The notes under the pieces were generated by a model. That model ran no database searches. It was not told where the DNA came from and was given only the letters and a program-made list of their open reading frames with translations. The position numbers and the translations under genes are program-made. This document shows, in pieces, positions 60,044-64,000 of a stretch of 64,000 nt of DNA. How positions within the stretch are numbered: the stretch's first letter is position 1; the number at the start of each line of letters is the position of its first letter. The stretch comes from Comamonadaceae bacterium PBBC1 (lineage in GTDB: Bacteria > Pseudomonadota > Gammaproteobacteria > Burkholderiales > Burkholderiaceae_C): assembly GCA_002256145.1 (NCBI GenBank), contig NKIP01000013.1:1-64000 (forward strand). Direction: 5' to 3'.

Positions 60044-60116
60044 AGCAAGGGATGGCCCTTGGCGGGAGCTCAGGCCTTGCACCACAGGGGCGCAGGCGCT
60101 GCATCATGGGGGTGCA
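60044..60116 (-). promoter_or_regulatory. Candidate NtrC sites and sigma-54 promoter of aapJQMP
   Basis: TGCACCACAGGGGCGCA (60078-60094) and TGCATCATGGGGGTGCA (60100-60116) each match the NtrC consensus TGCACC-N4-TGGTGCA with two mismatches; centres are 22 bp apart. On the minus strand AGGGCCATCCCTTGCT (60044-60059) has GG-N10-GC with a perfect TTGCT -12 box, a fair sigma-54 promoter. The predicted start is near 60033, 60 bases before the ATG. The sites are closer to the promoter than in textbook cases. Confidence 0.5.
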
Positions 60117-60172
60117 AAAAGACCATGGCTGCACTTTTTGTGGGCGGTTCAGGGTTTGCGACAATACGCCCC

Positions 60173-61210
60173 ATGACCCAAGAACTCACCCTCATTCGCC
60201 CCGATGATTGGCACCTGCATGTGCGCGACGGTGCCGCCCTGAACGTGGTGGTGCCGCACACCGCCGCACAGTTTGGCCGCGCCATCATCATGCCCAACCT
60301 CAAGCCACCGGTGACCACCGCCGAGCAGGCCATGGCCTACAAGCAGCGCATCCTGGCCGCCGTACCTCAGGGCATGGCTTTTGAGCCCTTGATGACGCTG
60401 TACCTGACCGACAACTTGGCACCCGCCGAAATCGCCCGGGCCAAGGCCGCCGGTGTGGTGGCTTGCAAGCTCTATCCGGCAGGCGCCACCACCAACAGCG
60501 ATGCGGGCGTGACGGATTTGCGCAAAATTTACCCCGTGCTCGAAGCCATGCAGCGTGAAGGCGTGCTGCTGCTGGTGCACGGCGAAGTCACCTCGTCCGA
60601 CATCGACCTGTTTGACCGCGAAGCCGTGTTCATCGAGCAGCAACTCATTCCCCTGCGCCGTGACTTTCCAGGCCTGAAAATCGTGATGGAACACATCACC
60701 ACGAAAGAAGCTGCGCAATATGTGACCGAGGGTGACGCCAACTTGGGCGCGACCATCACGGCACACCACCTGCTGTACAACCGCAACGCCCTGTTTTTGG
60801 GTGGCATGCGCCCGCACTATTACTGCCTGCCCGTGCTCAAGCGCGAAACGCACCGGCTGGCGCTGGTGCAAGCGGCCGCCAGCGGCAACGCCCGTTTCTT
60901 TTTGGGCACCGACAGCGCCCCGCACCCCGCGCACCTCAAAGAACACGCCAGTGGTTGTGCCGGTTGCTACACCGCGCACGCGGCCATCGAGCTGTATGCC
61001 GAGGCCTTTGACCAAGCCGGCGCACTCGATCAATTCGAAGCCTTTGCCAGCTTCCATGGCGCAGACTTTTACGGCCTGCCGCGCAACACGGGCACCATCA
61101 CCTTGCGCCGTGAAAGCTGGACGCCCGCCGAAAGCTTTGCTTTTGGCGACGCCGAACTCAAGCCCCTGCGCTCGGGCGAAAGCCTGCCGTGGCGCATGGT
61201 GAGCCTCTGA
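60173..61210 (+). CDS. pyrC: Dihydroorotase
   Basis: A 345-residue class II dihydroorotase, third step of pyrimidine synthesis. Metal ligands: HLH at residues 14-16 ([10 protein letters not shown]), the carboxylated Lys in [21 protein letters not shown] and MEHITTKEA, and the late Asp in [14 protein letters not shown] at 60173 is the family start; upstream in-frame codons reach back through the aapJ leader and are not part of the protein. Its stop lies inside the next gene. Confidence 0.97.
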   Translation: MTQELTLIRPDDWHLHVRDGAALNVVVPHTAAQFGRAIIMPNLKPPVTTAEQAMAYKQRILAAVPQGMAFEPLMTLYLTDNLAPAEIARAKAAGVVACKLYPAGATTNSDAGVTDLRKIYPVLEAMQREGVLLLVHGEVTSSDIDLFDREAVFIEQQLIPLRRDFPGLKIVMEHITTKEAAQYVTEGDANLGATITAHHLLYNRNALFLGGMRPHYYCLPVLKRETHRLALVQAAASGNARFFLGTDSAPHPAHLKEHASGCAGCYTAHAAIELYAEAFDQAGALDQFEAFASFHGADFYGLPRNTGTITLRRESWTPAESFAFGDAELKPLRSGESLPWRMVSL

Positions 61211-62013
61211 GCCATCCCGTCAGCCCCAACCGGCCCGGTTGCCGCTGCGAGGCCGTCAGCGCTTTGGGGGTGGCCGACATCGACTGGTCCGCGCCCTGGT
61301 TGGCCGACTGGCGGCCAGTGGGGCAGGCCATTGCCCAGCGCGTGGTGGCCGGGCTGCCCCAGCCCCAAGCCCTGAGCGAGGCTGGCTTGGCCCCTGTGGC
61401 TTTTGTGCCGCAAGCCGATTTGCCCGAGGGGCAAGCTTACGAAGACTTCATCTTGGCCCGGGGCCAGGTGCCCACCCGCGAAGGCTTGCACGACTTTTTC
61501 AACGCCTTGTGCTGGATGCACTTTCCGCAGGCCAAGCGCCAGCTCAACCGGCTGCAAGGCGCAGAAATCGCCCGCGCGGGCGTGGGGCAGGTGCGGGGCG
61601 CGGTGCGCGATGCGGCCACGGTGTTTGATGAAAACGCCTGGCTGATCCAGCCCTCAGACGCGCTGTGGCAAGCCCTGACCACCCACCAATGGCGCGAAGC
61701 CTTGGTGACGCGGCGCGATGAATGGCACCACACCCGGCTGTGGACCTTTGGCCATGCCGCACTCGAAAAAATGGTGCAACCCTACAAATCCATCACGGTG
61801 CATTTGTGGCGTGTGCCAGGCGAGGTGCCACACGACCAAATCGACGATTGGTTGGCCCATGACCTGACGGCCGACAAACTGGCCCTCAAGCCCTTCAGCC
61901 CCTTGCCGATTTTGGGCGTACCGGGTTGGTGGCCAGACAATGCAGACCCGGGTTTTTACGAAGACCGCAGCGTGTTTCGTCCGCGCCGGGTCAAACGCTC
62001 AGCACCCGCCTGA
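61189..62013 (+). CDS. DUF3025 family protein
   Basis: A 274-residue protein of the DUF3025 family: the core has [20 protein letters not shown] (about 100-119), typical for the family, [10 protein letters not shown], and [19 protein letters not shown]. Function is unknown; it is common next to pyrC in Burkholderiales. GTG at 61189 overlaps the pyrC end by 22 bases. No signal peptide or membrane segment. Confidence 0.85.
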   Translation: MAHGEPLSHPVSPNRPGCRCEAVSALGVADIDWSAPWLADWRPVGQAIAQRVVAGLPQPQALSEAGLAPVAFVPQADLPEGQAYEDFILARGQVPTREGLHDFFNALCWMHFPQAKRQLNRLQGAEIARAGVGQVRGAVRDAATVFDENAWLIQPSDALWQALTTHQWREALVTRRDEWHHTRLWTFGHAALEKMVQPYKSITVHLWRVPGEVPHDQIDDWLAHDLTADKLALKPFSPLPILGVPGWWPDNADPGFYEDRSVFRPRRVKRSAPA

Positions 62014-62048
62014 AAAACCGTACGCCAATCCGGAAATCACCGGGTCAT

Positions 62049-62075
62049 CTTGATTTTGGGCAACAAGCCCCTAAT
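62049..62075 (+). promoter_or_regulatory. Candidate sigma-32 heat-shock promoter of htpX
   Basis: CTTGAT (62049-62054), 13-base spacer, CCCCTAAT (62068-62075): close to the sigma-32 consensus CTTGAA-N11-16-CCCCATNT. It lies about 48 bases before the htpX ATG. Confidence 0.65.
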
Positions 62076-62123
62076 ATTCGCCACAACGTGCCCGCGTCTT
62101 TCGGGTTGAAAGAGAAACCTTCC

Positions 62124-62990
62124 ATGAAACGTATTTTTCTGTTTGTCTTGACCAACATTGCCGTGGTGGTGGTGTTGGGCCTCGTCGCCAGTTTGTTGGG
62201 CGTGAACAAATTTTTGACCTCCAACGGTCTGAACTTGGGTGCTTTGCTCGGCTTTGCACTGATCATGGGCTTTGGTGGCGCCATCATTTCTTTGCTCATG
62301 AGCAAGTGGATCGCCAAGATGTCCTCGGGCGTGAAGCTCATTGACCAACCGGCCAACGCCGACGAAGCCTGGATTGTGGACACCGTGCGCAAGTTGGCCG
62401 ACAAAGCCGGCATCGGCATGCCCGAAGTGGGCGTTTTTGAAGGCGACCCCAACGCCTTTGCCACCGGCGCTTTCCGTGACTCGGCTTTGGTGGCCGTGTC
62501 CACCGGCTTGTTGCAAAACATGACCCACGAAGAAATCGAAGCCGTGCTGGCCCATGAAGTGGCGCACATTGCCAACGGTGACATGGTCACCATGGCGCTG
62601 ATTCAAGGTGTGATGAACACCTTTGTGGTGTTCATTTCGCGTGTGGTGGGTTATGCCGTGGACAGCTTCCTGCGCAAAAACGACGAAGAAAGCACAGGCC
62701 CCGGCATGGGCTATTTCATCACCACCATCGTGATGGACATCTTGCTGGGCTTTGTCGCCGCCATCATCGTGGCCTGGTTCAGCCGCCAGCGTGAGTTCCG
62801 CGCAGACGCCGGTGCTGCCCAATTGATGGGCCGCAAGCAGCCCATGATCAACGCTTTGGCCCGTTTGGGTGGCGTGCACACCGCCGAGTTGCCCAAGAGC
62901 ATGGCCGCCATGGGCATCGCCGGTGGCATCGGTCAGCTGTTCAGCACCCACCCACCGATTGAAGAGCGCATAGCTGCCCTCCAAAACTGA
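62124..62990 (+). CDS. htpX: Membrane metalloprotease HtpX
   Basis: A 288-residue inner-membrane M48 protease with two N-terminal helices (about 5-25 and 38-60), the zinc motif HEVAH at 144-148, and a third Zn ligand region [11 protein letters not shown]. HtpX degrades misfolded membrane proteins together with FtsH. ATG at 62124 gives the normal family length; a longer frame upstream covers the promoter. The heat-shock-like promoter at 62049 fits. Confidence 0.96.
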   Translation: MKRIFLFVLTNIAVVVVLGLVASLLGVNKFLTSNGLNLGALLGFALIMGFGGAIISLLMSKWIAKMSSGVKLIDQPANADEAWIVDTVRKLADKAGIGMPEVGVFEGDPNAFATGAFRDSALVAVSTGLLQNMTHEEIEAVLAHEVAHIANGDMVTMALIQGVMNTFVVFISRVVGYAVDSFLRKNDEESTGPGMGYFITTIVMDILLGFVAAIIVAWFSRQREFRADAGAAQLMGRKQPMINALARLGGVHTAELPKSMAAMGIAGGIGQLFSTHPPIEERIAALQN

Positions 62991-62996
62991 TTCGCC

Positions 62997-63150
62997 CGCC
63001 CTGCTGGCGATGGCGACGCTTGTTCACCTGCACGGGTTGATCGCTTGCAGGGCAACTTCCTACAAAGGCAGCAATGGTCAAAAGTAGGAGCCAGCCCTGC
63101 TGGCGATGATGACGCTTGTTCACCTGCACGGGTTAATCCCTTGCAGGGCA
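62997..63150. repeat. REP-like elements behind htpX, family A variant
   Basis: CCCTGCTGGCGATGGCGACG with TTGCAGGGCAACTTCCTACA, then GTAGGAGCCAGCCCTGCTGG CGATGATGACG and TTGCAGGGCAATACTT. The motif GCTTGTTCACCTGCACGGGT occurs twice (63018-63037 and 63114-63133), so the whole unit is duplicated in tandem. Likely ends the htpX transcript. Confidence 0.8.
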
Positions 63151-63154
63151 ATAC

Positions 63155-64000
63155 TTACTCAGGGTTGGACACACCTGATGCGACATGGCCAGACGGCACA
63201 TGTCGGGCGGCCGATTCGATGTGGCCGGTTTGGTCGTCAAAAAAGAAATCAGGCTCGAATTCACGCAAAAATTCGCCCTTGGGCAAGCCGCCCAAAAACA
63301 TGGCCTCGTCCACCTCAATGTTCCAATTCATCAGCGTGCGGATGGCGCGTTCGTGGGCCGGAGCGCTGCGGGCGGTGACCAAGGCGGTGCGGATGCGCAT
63401 GTGGGGTGTGCCCTCTTGTTGCAGTCGTTGCAATGCGGCCAGCAAAGGCTTGAAGGGGCCGGCCAGCAGGGGTTGTTCGGCTTTGTCGCGTTCGTGCGCC
63501 TGAAAAGCCGTCAGACCTTCCGACTGAAACACCCGTTCGGCCTCGTCCGAAAACAACACCGCATCGCCATCAAATGCGATGCGCACCTCGTTCGGGTGAG
63601 ATTCCGAGGCCAGCGCCGAGTGGGGGTAGACCTGCGCTGCGGGCACTCCAGCCCCCAAGGCGGCACGCACATCGGACAAATGCGTGGACAAAAACAAGTT
63701 GGCGTTGAGCGGCCTGAGGTAGCGCCAAGGCGGCTGTCCCCGGGTGAAGCTGCCGCGCTGAATGGTCAGGCCGTAGTGCTGCGCCGAGCGGAACACCCGC
63801 ATGCCCGAGACCGGGTCGTTGCGTGAGAGGATGACCACCTCGACCCGCTGCGCATCGGCGTCGTTGAAGGCCAACAACTTGCGCACCAAAGAAAACGCCA
63901 CGCCCGGTTTGGCCGGCGCTTCCAGACGTTGCAGCTGCAATTGCATGTAAGCGCGGTCGTCGCCTTGCTCAAACACCCGGTTTTCTTCTTCAAAGTCAAA
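63155..64000 (-). CDS. 5'-nucleotidase (PF06189 type), N-terminus outside the window
   Basis: 282 residues are visible; the frame continues across the right edge, so the start is missing. The sequence FSLVRKLLAFNDADAQRVEV with VILSRNDPVSGMRVF, RYLRPLNANLFLST, IAFDGDAVLFSDEAE and TALVTARSAPAHERAIRTL fits the cytoplasmic 5'-nucleotidase family whose members hydrolyse nucleoside monophosphates using a HAD-like Asp site. Role: nucleotide salvage balance. Ends 165 bases past the convergent htpX. Confidence 0.85.
   Translation of the reverse strand, partial: FDFEEENRVFEQGDDRAYMQLQLQRLEAPAKPGVAFSLVRKLLAFNDADAQRVEVVILSRNDPVSGMRVFRSAQHYGLTIQRGSFTRGQPPWRYLRPLNANLFLSTHLSDVRAALGAGVPAAQVYPHSALASESHPNEVRIAFDGDAVLFSDEAERVFQSEGLTAFQAHERDKAEQPLLAGPFKPLLAALQRLQQEGTPHMRIRTALVTARSAPAHERAIRTLMNWNIEVDEAMFLGGLPKGEFLREFEPDFFFDDQTGHIESAARHVPSGHVASGVSNPE

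Noticed and set aside
59588..60172. In-frame extension of pyrC upstream of 60173
   Set aside because: It is antisense to aapJ and its leader, has no family similarity, and PyrC starts at [10 protein letters not shown].
11506..63150. CRISPR array suggested by repeated palindromic units
   Set aside because: Units are dispersed between genes in inverted pairs, not in regular direct arrays with spacers, and there are no cas genes.

Overview
The window looks like a chromosome segment of a beta-proteobacterium of the order Burkholderiales, most likely a Comamonadaceae member of the Limnohabitans/Rhodoferax type. This rests on gene content (aapJQMP, ahcY behind a SAH riboswitch followed by tlyA and metF, pyrC, htpX, prfC), Gram-negative envelope genes and moderately high GC; there is no rRNA gene to confirm it. 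I saw no tRNA, rRNA or CRISPR array.

Left part (1-15.4 kb). A leftward operon starts with a CRP-type regulator and continues with an O-antigen type ABC exporter (wzm, wzt with an extra C-terminal acetyltransferase-like domain), a GT4 glycosyltransferase, a PIG-L deacetylase and an acyltransferase cut short next to an IS30-type transposase. Divergent from it is a FecR-domain protein / CHASE2 nucleotide cyclase / TPR-barrel protein operon. Then come two paralogous 263-residue proteins of unknown function around a second acyltransferase, and a small lipoprotein.

Glycan part (15.5-25 kb). A GT2 glycosyltransferase, two GT-C type membrane enzymes, a methyltransferase and a small flippase-like protein precede a compact module (PAP2-like phosphatase, UbiA-type phosphoribosyl transferase, GtrA, DprE1-like, DprE2-like) that matches the polyprenyl-phosphoryl-D-arabinose pathway of mycobacteria.

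Accessory and surface part (25-46 kb). A two-gene HEPN module sits between two copies of a lipoprotein gene segment. Two large paralogous RTX/S-layer-like proteins follow, then an Rpn-type nuclease, a broken Fic-related gene and a DUF4143 ATPase, and finally a complete type I secretion operon with two ABC transporter subunits, an HlyD-type adaptor and a TolC-type channel. The first gene of that operon is a TnpB-like N-terminal half without the RuvC domain.

Right part (46-64 kb). Mostly housekeeping genes: a HAD phosphatase, prfC, two toxin-antitoxin modules (BrnTA and MazF/RHH), a duplicated SAH riboswitch, ahcY-tlyA-metF, a LysR regulator, aapJQMP with NtrC/sigma-54-like sites, pyrC, a DUF3025 protein, htpX with a sigma-32-like promoter, and a 5'-nucleotidase running off the edge.

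The most coherent story is a surface-layer system. Both S-layer-like genes and the FecR/cyclase operon carry the same promoter: a perfect TGTGA-N6-TCACA operator exactly 21 bp before a TAGAAT -10 box. The type I secretion operon can export the RTX proteins, and the Wzm/Wzt polysaccharide and arabinose genes could supply the glycan that anchors or decorates them, as O-antigen does for the Caulobacter S-layer. Many REP-like palindromes of at least three families fill the intergenic spaces.
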